Source of the DNA: Sequoia sempervirens
Taxonomy: Eukaryota; Streptophyta; Pinopsida; Cupressales; Cupressaceae
Direction of reading: 5' to 3'
Assembly: GCA_007258455.2 (NCBI GenBank)
Contig: VDFB02270651.1
Coordinates: forward strand, 699,852,217 to 699,916,216
Length of the DNA stretch: 64,000 nt
Shown here: in pieces, positions 12,959-23,707 of the stretch
Layout: every line of letters starts with the position of its first letter
Numbering within the stretch: position 1 is the stretch's first letter
Notes under the pieces: generated by a model
Databases searched by the model: none
The model's input: the letters and a program-made list of their open reading frames with translations, nothing else
Told to the model about the DNA's origin: nothing
Program-made: the position numbers and the translations under genes

Positions 12959-14671
12959 TTGCATCATGGTAATTTCACTCCATTCTTAGAGAGGTTGCAC
13001 GGGCATGACCCCAATGCCTCGGCACAATTTGTTTCTTTCTGGCATAACCACATGCTCAAGATAAAAGGCCTTGAAGTGGAGGTGAATGAGGATTTGGTTG
13101 CTACTATTACTAGGATGTCGACAATTTTCCACAAGTTCTTCAAGGACAAAAAGAGTAATGAGGAAGCAATGGCCCAATTCTTCAAAGATGATGAGCGAAA
13201 GAAATTAGTTAAGTTGGAAAGTTGAGGTTATGAGTGAAAATCCCTTGAGAAAATTTGGGTGAGTGTTGTTGAGGTTCTTATGCGCTATGTGACTCTGGAG
13301 GGGAGGTTTACTGCTATTCTTGGTCACCACTTCACTCTCCTAAGCCATTTTAGACATGGTTTGTTCATTTCTTTCTCGTTTTTCCTGTTATCGTCTATGG
13401 AGGTCTCTGTTTACGCTCATTTGAATAATAGGAGGGCTCTTGTCCTCCATGAAGGTATTATTTTATTAATTCTGGAGCATGTTAGGTCTCTTCTCCTTGC
13501 TCCTACCATTAAGGGTAAGGAGAAGACTTTGAGTGATTTTTCTGGGTCGTCGGGCTTAGATTTCACTTCAGATGAGGAGGAGGAATGGAACAAAGAGGAG
13601 GATGTGTCTCCAACCATTGCAACTACGTCTTCGAAGAAGAGGAAGTTGGGTGGTTCTAAGAGTAATAGGGCAGCTAAGTGACTTGTCCTTTCTGAAAGCA
13701 ACGACATGGAAGTGGGCTCAGATGGTTCCCCTCTCAAGACCGAGGAGGTGGTTGTTGGTCAGGATGTTGTTGGTGGTGGCTTTGAGGTGGGGTCAAGGAT
13801 AATGTTTTTGGTTTGGAAGACATGTCGTACAGGTCATCTAAGCGTATTTCCAACCTGAAGAACAAGGCCTCAGATTTGTTGGATAAGGACCCCAATGTAT
13901 CTAGTGATGGCAAGGATTCTGGAGATAAGATAGTGGCCATTGAGGACTCCCCGGTGCAGGATTTTCCCAATGTGGAGCAAGACAAGGAGATAAAGGGTAT
14001 TGATGAGGAGGATGCAATGAAGAAAAAAGCTAAACAGGAGCCTTTAAAGGTAAATCCTCTCTCTGAGGACTTTTCTTACCCCAATGATGTTTCTACCTCC
14101 ATGTTTGATTTGCTAGAGATGGATAGGGATGGGGCTACTGGAACTTTTAAGTTAGTTAAGTGGACTCTTCAAGAGTTCAATAAGATTAATATTAAAATTA
14201 GAGGTTTGAAGGAGAATCTGAATAATGTTTCGAAGGGTTTAGTGTCGAGCATTCTTATTGACAGATTTGTGGACCTTGAGGGTTCCTACCATGATTTCAA
14301 ATCTTTGTGTGAAGATAGATTGGCTGCTCTGGAAGCCAAGATTTTGGGGATGAATGCAAATATCAAAATTCTTTTGCAAGCATGTCATATCTCTATGAAG
14401 AACAGCGCGGACTCCTTGGAAGTCCTTTTCAAAAAGATAAGTGAGCTCAAGGAGGACCAGGTTTATTTCTCTAAGCTTATGGAGAAAGAGAACTCGGTTA
14501 AAGGAAAAGGAAAAAAAAGGTGTTAAAGATGATGACAATGGACCTGCTGTTAGAGAGTCAATTGATTGGAAGAGATCCTTTGATGCTGAGAAGAAGGAGT
14601 TGTTGGATATGATCAAAAGACATAGAAGCCAACAGCTTGAGGTGGCCAACACCCTGAGTAGTTTGAATTAG
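12959..14671 (+). pseudogene. Transposon-associated protein, decayed (coiled coil at C end)
   Basis: Reads in frame 2 from LERLHGHDPN through the HFTLLSHFRHG...FFLLSS block (about 13320-13400), with stops near 13223 and 13679, shifts to frame 1 near 13790, and returns to frame 2 near 14500 to end at 14671, about 570 codons. The N half has a compact domain with VNEDLVATITRMS; the middle is acidic and Ser-rich (SGSSGLDFTSDEEEEW) with a basic patch (SSKKRKLG) that could be a nuclear signal; the C half is charged and helical (LEGSYHDFKSLCEDRLAALEAK), probably a coiled coil. It resembles hypothetical proteins spread through gymnosperm and fern repeats, and the ORF at 47030-49440 has the same order of parts. 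Function unknown. It follows RNase H and precedes the LINE tail, so it probably moved with that element. Confidence 0.5.
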
Positions 14672-15053
14672 TGTATGGTCTTCTTCTTAGTTGCTTTCTA
14701 TTTCTTGGTGGGTGTAGGTTTCTTTCCTGTTGTTTTGTTGTTTTCATGTTCTTGGGTGTTGTTAGTTTATCGTCTTATCTTTAGACCAGCACCTGTTTTG
14801 TTATGTTCTTTGGCTTTTGGGTTGTTTTTGGTGACTTTCTAAAAATCCTATTTAGTAGCACTTAGTATCTTTTGTTGTAAAGGGTTTCGGGTCCCATCAA
14901 AACCTATTTTTCCCATATAATAAAAACACTAAATGACCTAAAAAAGTGAATGAAACAACATAGAAAACTACAAAACAAAATGTGTGCACCTAGAAATCCG
15001 AAGAAGGCTAAATGGAGGTCTACAACACTAGAAAATCTAACTTTATTGCTGAT

Positions 15054-15202
15054 TGGGAATCATTTTCCAAGTTGGGCGAATCAGTCCAATTTCTGGAAAA
15101 CTGTGTAGGAATAATTTTTGGACAAAAGGGTATCTAAATCTACAAAATCTTGAAAACTGACTAGAACTAGGACTCATTTTTTAGAAGTGGTGAATCATTC
15201 CA
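15054..15202. repeat. Paired hairpin motif, copy 1
   Basis: Two degenerate copies of the 36-bp inverted-repeat motif (arms TGGGACTCATACGCC / GGCGTATGAGTCCCA) start at 15054 and 15168, 114 bp apart. Here the right arm of the first reads GGCGAATCAGTCC and that of the second GGTGAATCATTCC. Confidence 0.6.
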
Positions 15203-15994
15203 TTTGGTCTTTTCTACAACTTCAAAAATTGATCCTGCTCTTCTCTATTTTTTCTATCCTTCCTGACTAGTTTTTGGATCCGAATCTCCAATTTTCAACC
15301 TATAGGTGATCTCCAAGGTTCTCCAAGGCTTGATGAAAACTTTGACAACTTTGAATGATTTGCAACTTTCTTCCAATCTTGCTCCTTAGGAAATCTACAA
15401 CCTAGCGCTACAAATCACACACAAAGGAGAGGGGAAAATGTTGTTGGGTTAGTGGATAGGGGTTTTCCTTGGTCAAACCCCATTTTCAAAATCAATCCTT
15501 GAAATGAAATCAAATATGAAGGGAGAATGATGAATGAACAAATAACAATGTTGCAACTCATCAAGCCCTAGCAATAAAGTGTTGCAATTATGCTTGAGAT
15601 GGTTGTTATGGATGTAGACCTTGATCCTTCCTTGAATGATGTTGATCATGAATGAAACACTTGCTTGAATTATAAACCCTACATCACAAGTGTTAGCACA
15701 ATAACAAACATGATATATGAAATCCTTAACATGATGATTGATGCTTGAATGCTACTCTAAAATGCTTGATAATCTACCCTTGAATGCTCTTGAAGACACT
15801 TGAATGCTCTTGTGAACTCAAACTTGCTATAAGAATGCTCATTCAACTTGCTAGGTGTAAAATGAGAGAACTTGAAACTTGTATTTATACTCAATTTTGC
15901 AAAAATTCTCAAAATTACAACACTACAAGCTGACATCAGATCTAGGAGAATAAAATCATGCCAAAAATTTGATTTATTTTAATTTTGGGCCACA

Positions 15995-16143
15995 CAAGAC
16001 TCATTCGCCCAAAGTGGTGAATGAGTCCCATCAGGCATAATGTATGGGACCAAAAATTAAAAGTGCTTAGAAATGTGTGAAATCTGATTTGGGACCAAAA
16101 GACCTAGGTGGGACCCATTTTCCCTAGGTGATGAATGAGTCCC
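15995..16143. repeat. Paired hairpin motif, copy 2
   Basis: Motif copies start at 15995 and 16109, 114 bp apart; arms such as GACTCATTCGCCC with GGTGAATGAGTCCCA remain complementary. Confidence 0.75.
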
Positions 16144-16650
16144 AAATCACTAAATTTGGGCCACACAAGCCAGAAACACCTGAATTATGATTGGCTAATG
16201 ATTGGAGTTGGGATTATTCTCGAAAATATGTAATAAATGAGGCGTGTGGATGCAAAATAGTGTCAATTAAAGCATAAGAAATCCCAATTGTTAATGACAA
16301 GCCTAGAAAAGTGTGAAAGTGTGTTACACCACTTTACAACACTTTAAAAAAGGAAAGATTAAGGTTTAGAAGAGGTTTATTATGTTTAGTTAACAAAACC
16401 TTAGAAAAGTGTGAAAGTGAGTTGCAACACTTTAGCAAGGTGCCATTTAAATCCATTAGTTCACAAGGGTCCAAGACCTAATGTGAATGTGTCATCCACA
16501 ATACAACACTAAATCAAAGCAACATTAAGCCTAAATTCACAAGGAGATCCCAAACAAGCGTGAAAATGTCCTCAATGACATTTTTCGACAATACAACTAG
16601 ATAATGTCTCCTAGACCGGAAACCCTCTTTCTTTAGTAAAATATAAAACT

Positions 16651-17230
16651 AGTGATAACATAAACCAAAAAGGAATTGTACTAACTAGTTTGATAAGTTG
16701 ATATTCAATGATGATAATACTTGATACTAAATATCATAATAATTTTAATCAATAAACCAACATTATCATATTGAAGAAATTACATAATGATTTAGATAAT
16801 CCACTCTTAGAGTCAAATGACTAAAAGTATTATTGCACTCATGTTCACAGCTTGACCATGTATCATTCATCTACAATATATTTCGACAACATTACTAATC
16901 ATAACTAGGAAGTAAACACACAACCATATGCATTTGTACCATGAATTGCATGAATTTTATTTTCACATTGTTATCCCATACTAAGAGATCCCTAAAGTGT
17001 TATAGATAGTGGGCTTGGTGGCCTTATAGATCCTTGCATGTACTAGAAAAATGAGTCCAAGCTATTGTTGTTTGTAATGGGGTTGAATTGATACAATGAT
17101 GACTAAAGGTGTTTTAGACAAGTCCAATGTGAAGCTAGTGTAGTGAGATGAAGATGGAAAAGTGTATGCTTGTTGTTTTGAATGATTAGGATAACTACAG
17201 GTTTTTTTTGCATGAATCTCAGGTTTTATA
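16651..17230. other. Spacer, no gene seen
   Basis: AT-rich sequence without recognisable features. An 80-codon minus-strand frame (17062-17304) overlaps the end of the TIR element and is probably chance. Confidence 0.35.
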
Positions 17231-18290
17231 GGGTAAAAGCACAAACCTGTGTCACACTTTATAAAGGAATTGGCAACAATAAAAATAAATTGAACTTCAA
17301 CCACATAAAAGTGGTCTTTATGTTTTGAATTTCAAAACGATGTAAACTAATGAAATGTAGAAATTTTGATGAAGTTTATTCCTGTAATTTTTTCAGATTT
17401 TTTAAAAAATTGTTTTCATTACTTTTTTATCAATTAAAGAACATATTTTGGAATGTTGAAAATTTCAGAAAAAAGTGACTTCACGGGCCGTCAAGAAATA
17501 AATTAAAAAAAAAATCATTTCTGCCTAATTTTTTTTTCTCCAAATAGGTATCTTCAATATCTTGTGCATGGAAAAAAAAAATCAAATTTTGATGTATATT
17601 TTTCTCGTAATAATGTTTAAAGTTAAACTTGTTAGAATTCAACAGTTTTCACGGGCCGTCAACTATTGTCTATTTTTTAATCATTTTCAAAAAATAAATT
17701 ATACCCTTTTGAAGAAGACTCTCTTCTTGTGCCCCACATATTTTTTAAAAAAAAATTAATATGTTTTACTATTTTTATTTCTATTTCTAATCAGCCTCTT
17801 TTTTAACTTTAACAACCTACTTGCATTATTTTAAAAATAAAATGTATTAAAACTAATCAAAATATTAAAAAAAATACATATTTGGATTCACCACTTCGAG
17901 CTATACAAAAGGGTATTTTTATTTTTTGCAGAAAAAATTATTTTGACTGAAGAAATACTTAGTTGAAGTTGAAAGTTATAGAAAATTTTGAAAAAAGCTG
18001 AGTTGACTGCTAATTAGGATGCCACATAGATAGTTTCGGTAGAAAGGGTTTTTCCCGAAACCCTTTCTATAGAAACCTCACACATTAAAAAAATCCAATT
18101 TCAAAGCCAATTTCAAAGTGAGAAAAGGAAAAGTTTAATTTTTTGGAATTCGGGCAAAACCTATTTGGTTGAAACCCTGTGTGCCATGTATAGGCCACAT
18201 GGTTTTAGTCGAAACCTATCCGGCCGAAAAATATTTCACTCGGAACTATTTATTTGGCCAAAAGTGTGACACAACTTTGTGCTTTTACCC
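17231..18290. mobile_element. TIR DNA transposon (non-autonomous), TA target site
   Basis: A 30-bp terminal inverted repeat, GGGTAAAAGCACAAA followed by a variable pair and then TGTGTCACACTTT, lies at 17231-17260 and in reverse complement at 18261-18290, with 28 of 30 positions identical. TA flanks both ends (17229-17230, 18291-18292), as for Tc1/mariner insertions; a PIF/Harbinger-type 3-bp duplication is less likely because ATA and TAC differ. The 1060-bp interior has no transposase. It repeats CACGGGCCGTCAA (about 17483 and 17649) and has an 11-bp hairpin (AGAAAGGGTTT at 18041-18051 with AAACCCTTTCT at 18058-18068). Confidence 0.75.
18041..18068. repeat. Perfect 11-bp inverted repeat, 6-nt loop
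   Basis: AGAAAGGGTTT (18041-18051) pairs with AAACCCTTTCT (18058-18068) inside the TIR element. Confidence 0.8.
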
Positions 18291-18364
18291 TACAATGTTT
18301 ACTTATCAAAATTTAGAAACGGAAAAATATAGGTTCTTTATTTTCAATTGATAGTCAAAAGTGT

Positions 18365-18640
18365 TGAGATGCAGTCAAAGGTGCTAGACTATTTTCTACA
18401 AAGGCATCAAAATTCCTACAAAGGTATCAAGATACAATAGAAGCATCGCGTTGTTGAATCAAAGGCATCGAGATGCAATTTTTCTAATTTACTCTAAGAC
18501 AAAGGTGTCGAGATGTACAAAAGCGTCAAGATGCAAATAGAGGCATTGTTTTGATAAAAATAGAAGCACCAATTTGCAAACAAAGGCATCTCAATGCGAT
18601 ATTCAAAGGTGTCGCTTTTTCTCAAAGGTTGAATTTTTTT
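18365..18640. repeat. Cluster of degenerate CAAAGGCATCGA motifs
   Basis: About ten irregularly spaced variants of CAAAGGCATCGAGATGC occur in 275 bp (for example CAAAGGTGTCGAGATG, CAAAAGCGTCAAGATGC, CAAAGGCATCTCAATGC). The region lies on the internal side of the minus-strand LTR at 20365-21260. Confidence 0.65.
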
Positions 18641-19929
18641 GCAAGTTTGACCTAGGGGTTTGGAATTTTGAAGTCAAATTTGTGTTTAATTGATCTGGAA
18701 AGTGATAGAAAACAACAAACATCATGTAGGATTTACTCAATTGGATGTTACGAAGATTTTTGCATCTTGTTCAACAAGACCGCACTAATTGGTATCATAG
18801 GTAGATTTACAATAAAGACACGCCATAGATACACATCCTATTTTAGTGGTAGATAAGGATTATCAACTTAGAGTAGGCCCACTAATAAAATATCGTCGAA
18901 TGAATGGGTGACTAGATTATGCCAAGGTCATGTACCGCCTTGACACCTCTCACCTTGAAAGGAAAAGATCCTAACAAGGAATAACCGTTGCCTCAACAAA
19001 GGTTAGTACATAGCAAGTAACTTCACGCATTGATACTTGTATGTTGCACCACTTTAAGTTGACAGTTTACAAATGGCTCTTAGGCTTCTAGATTTTACAA
19101 GTTCATAGTAGGGGTTTATCGTGAACAAAGAGCTCGTTCAATATGCTCGAGTCGAGAGGGGTCTCCTCTCTACTCATCACCTCCCTATCTCGACAGACCA
19201 AGGGTTATGGGGCTTGGCTTGAAGGACACGAGCCACTCCTTCGGGTACAAATTTTGTTCTCTCCCCATTTATATAGCTCTTTGAGAAACATGCTTGTGAT
19301 CAGAACTTGGGGTGATGAAGCCCCCAAGTAAGTCTCCTACTTGAAATAAACATAAACAGTGTTGTTTTTTATCCTCAAGATCATTCTTAAGAGTCACAAG
19401 GGGAGAGCATACGCAACACTATACCTCAAGGTATACAAACATATTGCAAGTTAGTGGTATTTTTATTTCCAAGATCACACTAGGTGCAAGGAAAGAGCAT
19501 ACGTACGCACTAACCTACCAAGCACATCAAAGAATTTATTTTAAGTGCACTAAAAGCAAATGTGAGCTTTATCTTGTTCAATTTTAAGTGCACGGAAATA
19601 AAATGAGATTTGTATGTTCAATTTTAAACCCAAAACTAAGTGTGTAAGTTGTATTGTTCATTTTAAGTACACCAAGGGAAAATGAAATTTGTGTTCATTT
19701 TTAAATGCACCAATTTCAAAATGTGAGATTAAATTTTAAATGCACCAAGGAAAAATTAAATTCTTAGATTAAATCAAAACCCTACAACACAAGCGTTAGT
19801 AGTTTCGAGCTCTAATCTTCCTCTATCGATTGCCACATGTTGCATATTGTTAGTTAAAATCAGGAAAATAGAAGATTGTTAAAGGTTAGTCAAAATAAAA
19901 GATTCAAATCAAACTACAAACCTTGACAA
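18641..19929. other. Presumed interior of LTR element, no coding domain seen
   Basis: Between two clusters of the CAAAGGCATC motif. Only 60-codon frames; no gag or polymerase motifs on either strand. Short variants of AAGTGCACCAA recur around 19545-19750. Confidence 0.35.
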
Positions 19930-20300
19930 AACAAAAACAATTTTTACTTGACAAAGGCGTTGGGCTTTGGAACAAAGGCACTACACTATTAGTTTGCATA
20001 GGCACCAATATTTTTCAAAGGCATCAACCTTTAAGCAAAGGGGCCACACTGTCCTGCCAAAAAAATAAGAGCAATTTGAACAAAGGTGTAGTCTTATGGA
20101 AAAAGTGTTGACCTTTTGACAGACAAAAGCATCGCACTTCTGCAAAGGCGTCACCCTTTGACACAGGCGTCGAAATTTTCCTACAAACAAATAGAGGATA
20201 AACTAGTCAGATGCATCGAGCTTTAAACAAAGGCATCAAACTTTGAACTGCAAATGTGTCAATATTTTGCAAAGGCCTCGCATTGTCTTTGTAATTTGTA
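19930..20300. repeat. Second cluster of degenerate CAAAGGCATC motifs
   Basis: Roughly fifteen variants (CAAAGGCGTTGGGCTTTG, CAAAGGCATCAACCTTT, CAAAGGCGTCACCCTTTG, and others) at spacings of about 20-35 bp. In several units CAAAGGC is followed by CCTTTG or GCTTTG, which gives small dyads. Confidence 0.65.
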
Positions 20301-20340
20301 AGGTCGTCAAAAACTTCACAAAAAGGTTAGAACAGAGACA

Positions 20341-20364
20341 TGGGTCCCACCGGGCATGCCAAAA
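20341..20364 (-). other. Primer-binding-site-like sequence
   Basis: On the minus strand, TTTTGGCATGCCCGGTGGGA directly follows the LTR 20365-21260. A TGG-starting GC-rich sequence at this position is the layout of gypsy primer sites; I cannot name the tRNA with certainty. Confidence 0.5.
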
Positions 20365-21260
20365 TGTCGTAAGGGAAGTAAGCATGAATGAATCAATTAG
20401 AGTCTAAAACAACTAAGAACTCACACAATCGAGATCATACAAACCCATACTCAATGAAATTCATTTGCAAAGGCATTCAAATTGATTAATCTAAAGAATT
20501 GAACTAAAATCAAAGCAATTAATCAAACTGAAAGTGCAAACCTTCGATCCCATTGTGGATTGATGCATAATTGTGATGTGGATTGCTCAATTTGTGCATA
20601 ATCCATGTTGCAAAAGCTTGATATGGGAGGATGTGATTCACAAAATAGGTGCTCTAATGCTCAAGAAATGGCTCAAGAATTCTAGGGAGTGTCTATGCTT
20701 ATGAGGATTGTAAATAAAATTCATGTTTGAAAGGCTTCGTTTTATAGATTTTGAAAATTCTGATCAATGGTCAAGATTCAATCTGAGGATCAATGGATGA
20801 GAGGAAATCAAGGAGATGGGTGAGGATCAAGGAGGATCAATGGTTGAGGATTCATGAGAGCCCAAAATATCCCTAATTTCATTGAAATAGGTTGGAAATA
20901 TTTTGAATTGGAGGGAAGAATTTAAATTTGAATTTAAGAATATTCTTTGTGCAAGTTGGAGAGTTAGAAGGAAATTAGCCAATTAAACAATTATGGAAAT
21001 TATTTAATTGTGAGGATGAAGGGAATTAAGATTTTTAATTAAATAATTGAGAATTATTTAATCAAGAGGGATATTAGTGTGAAAATAATGAATTAATCAA
21101 ATAACCTTAATTATTCAATTAATAGGGAAATTAGGTGAATTTAACTAAATAATTGAAAATTATTTAATCAAATAGAGGAATTAGGTGAAAATGAGGAAAA
21201 TGATGTTAGTAGGTGAAATCAAGATGTGTGATATAGTCAAGACACTTTTAGGTGTCTACA
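20365..21260 (-). repeat. LTR (896 bp), minus orientation, Ty3/gypsy type
   Basis: Starts TGTCGTAAGG and ends GGTGTCTACA on the plus strand, so it has TG...CA ends, and a primer-site-like sequence lies on its left. A minus-strand CTATAAA box lies at 20741-20747. The right third is rich in TTAATTAAATAATTG. I see no partner LTR in the window, so the rest of the element is deleted or too diverged. Confidence 0.6.
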
Positions 21261-22069
21261 GTCACAGATAAAGAAAATGATGTTAAAGGTGTTATAAATT
21301 CAAACAAATTTGTTTAAGGAATGCAATGTGTGCAATGTTCTCATTCTAAAAGAAAATTACATACAAAGGATTTGTGCTAAGATATACATCTTTGTAGCAT
21401 ATGCAGTTTAAAAATCACTCTGAAACAATGTGTTAGAATAGAGAGCAAAAAATGAATTTATGACAAATTGTGGATGTAGTATTGGATCGAATTGGGAAAA
21501 GTTTGTAGGTATGTTCAAAAGCTTTTACAAGTATCAATATTTGTATATCAAAGATGGTAGTAATCAAGCAAGGTTTGAAAGTTTGAGAAGTGTGCCAAAT
21601 ATTGTTTTGTAAGACGAAACTTGGAACTAAATTCTTGTAATAAAGTGCAGAAGCATGAAGAAGAGTACTTTCGATAATTGAATTTAAGCTTTGCATATCT
21701 ATTGCTTTTGTGGCATTGTTGGCTTTGCCTAATTAGTTGGTGACAAATTTGGACATTGTTGAAGATTTGTGGTTGGACTGTAAGACAGATCCCAAGATTG
21801 ATATCCAGTTTAATCAAGATTTTGAGATGACATTGCCAATAGAGGAGAGTTGACTATGTATGGTCATGGTTTGGAGTGAGCACCAAAAAAGTGACTCACA
21901 ATGGTCAGCTGTAGTTTGATCAACTTTGATTGCAGAGTGATCATCTTTGATTGCAGAGTGACTGCATTGATGATTTAAGAATGCAAATTCAACATTTTTG
22001 GGAAATGGTTAGGTAGAGGCCCTATGTCAAGATAGTGCTGCATCAAATATTTTGGAGATTTTCTCAAAA
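21261..22069. other. Spacer, no gene seen
   Basis: No gene or RNA signal. Includes a short duplication around 21920-21960 (TTTGATTGCAGAGTGA twice). Confidence 0.4.
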
Positions 22070-22380
22070 TGTTCATTATAAGGGAGAAAATATGGAATAA
22101 TGACCATTTTTTTTAATGTTTATTATTAGAGAGAATTTAGGATAATAAACATTGTTATACTCTAAATCAGTTTTCAGTTAACAGGCAATTATGTTCGGGC
22201 AGCAGTAGTTATTTGATTCAGTTTTCTATAAACTTGTATAAATATATATCTAATCAATGATAAAGAAGAGACATTTTTTGTGTGATCTCTTCAAATTTCT
22301 GTGATATGTAGATCATCATTAGTGTTCTATTTGTAATTTTTAATTCCATCAGGAGCATCAAGCATACTTCTCAATTTTAA
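22070..22380 (+). repeat. Possible solo LTR or LTR fragment
   Basis: A segment with TGTTCATTATAAGGG, a partial repeat of it (TGTTTATTATTAGAG), a TATA-rich core (TATAAATATATA near 22237) and a transcribed-type tail has the look of a plant LTR promoter, but I cannot fix both ends. Confidence 0.25.
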
Positions 22381-23707
22381 GCAAGTTTTAATCCTGGTTT
22401 GTTTTGAACATTTTTAGATGTAGCAATATTATCTGCCGAATTTCATTGACAGCAGCATATAAAATCCTAGTTTTACTGCCATACACTGTTATATGAATCT
22501 AATTATGCACACCTATATCAACGTTGTGCATAGGATATAATATCCATATATTGTAAGATATTTATTGATAGGCAGACTCGCATCAATTATCATTAGGAGG
22601 TTCAAAGATGTTTTTATATGTAATGATAATGCAAAAGTGACAGAATCTACAGGCAAAAGCTGTAAAATCTGACGTTAATTTGTAAGATTTATTGAGAAAT
22701 GTGCAGAAGAAAGTAAAGAAAATAGAAAACAAAGGCAAATGACAATATTAGTGTGGGATTAACATAATCATAAAATTCATGGTACAGTTCAGATATTTAG
22801 GTCCAAAAGAACTGGATTTAAATCCTTCTAAAGATTTGTTTCTCCTTTTAGAATAGAATATAGTTTGCAACCATGGTATTAGATAGGCTTCTAGCATATG
22901 AGAAGAAAGCTTTGAATCAGAATCTGTAACTAAAAAGATTTCAAATAATCAACCAAGCAACTGCTCCGGCAACTCAACTGATTGCAGTGAGTCTTGAGTC
23001 ACCAAAGAAAGGCCTTTCAAACCTTGCCTGCCACATCCTAAACACATCACACATTTATTGTGTCGATCTGCATGGTAAAACCACTTGTGCAAGGAAAAAT
23101 ATGCAATAAAAACAAAATTAGAGAGCTCTATGAATTTCCAAGTGTATATACTCATTTTGTGTCCACTGACCCTGAAATCCGGGAAGAAAAATCACATCCT
23201 CAAGATTATGTTTAGGAACTAAACCCACTGTCAGATAACCATCATATTTCCAATGCGGGGTAAAGGGCCAACCTGAAGTCTCATATAGACCTCTGTACAT
23301 TTTTCAAAATACAAGGATATTTGGTACAAAAATATACAAATAAAAGAATATTTTGATCTGATGACATCTCCATGTACTGATCTTTGCATCTTTCGGAACA
23401 AGAGACTGAAAATGGTATGAAAAAGCTTCAGCATTTGTTGTATCTCTTATTTGCAGAAACTGTCGTATGAATACGTTCTGCTCAGCAAGGATGACAAGTT
23501 AAAGTCTTCAAATTTCTGCCCGTTTTCCAGAAACCCCCTTGAATGACTACAGAGGAAGTTGCCAATTGATGTTTCATTCTCTTAAATAGTCTCACTCCAA
23601 CAGGACACTAGCATTTAAATTGGCAAATAAAGTTTTGACTCCTACCACCTTTCAAAATCATTAAAGCAGTAATCCATGTATTGGAAAGGTCAGGGATTGA
23701 CATGTGC
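22381..23707. other. Downstream region and probable 3' UTR of the flippase gene
   Basis: The minus-strand transcript of the ATPase gene continues leftward from 23707, and its 3' UTR should lie here. A minus-strand AATAAA (plus TTTATT near 23052) is one candidate polyadenylation signal but is 650 bp past the stop. The minus-strand frames at 22949-23434 have no recognisable domain. Confidence 0.35.

Larger units (their letters stand above)
12391..14934 (+). mobile_element. 5'-truncated LINE-like element inserted in family B repeat
   Basis: The insert begins in the middle of an RNase H domain and ends in a non-coding tail with CCCATATAATAAAAAC, the usual shape of a plant non-LTR retrotransposon cut short at its 5' end. 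The host repeat matches on both sides (see 12061-12390 and 14935-16650). TTAAATGGC before the insert and CTAAATGACC after it may be a degraded target duplication. Between RNase H and tail lies a decayed second reading frame (12959-14671) not usual for L1-type elements. The insertion call is firm; the exact 5' edge is approximate. Confidence 0.65.
14935..16650. repeat. Family B repeat, right part (LTR-like, minus orientation)
   Basis: Matches 42560-44050 block by block in the same order: the paired hairpin motif, the TTGGTCAAACCCCATTT stretch, the ACAACACTACAAG line, the second hairpin pair, and the ACTTTACAACAC end. A minus-strand TATA box (plus GTATTTATA at 15881) sits between the two hairpin pairs, which suggests an LTR read leftward. 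No coding content. Confidence 0.6.

Noticed and set aside
18365..20300. CRISPR-like array suggested by repeated CAAAGGCATC
   Set aside because: Repeats are degenerate and spacing irregular, and the DNA is plant nuclear.
23118..23434. Minus-strand frames downstream of the flippase stop that look like a further exon (WPFTPHWKYDGYLTVG)
   Set aside because: The ATPase ends naturally with a family-like C terminus at 23708, and no homology supports more exons. Probably 3' UTR or spacer.
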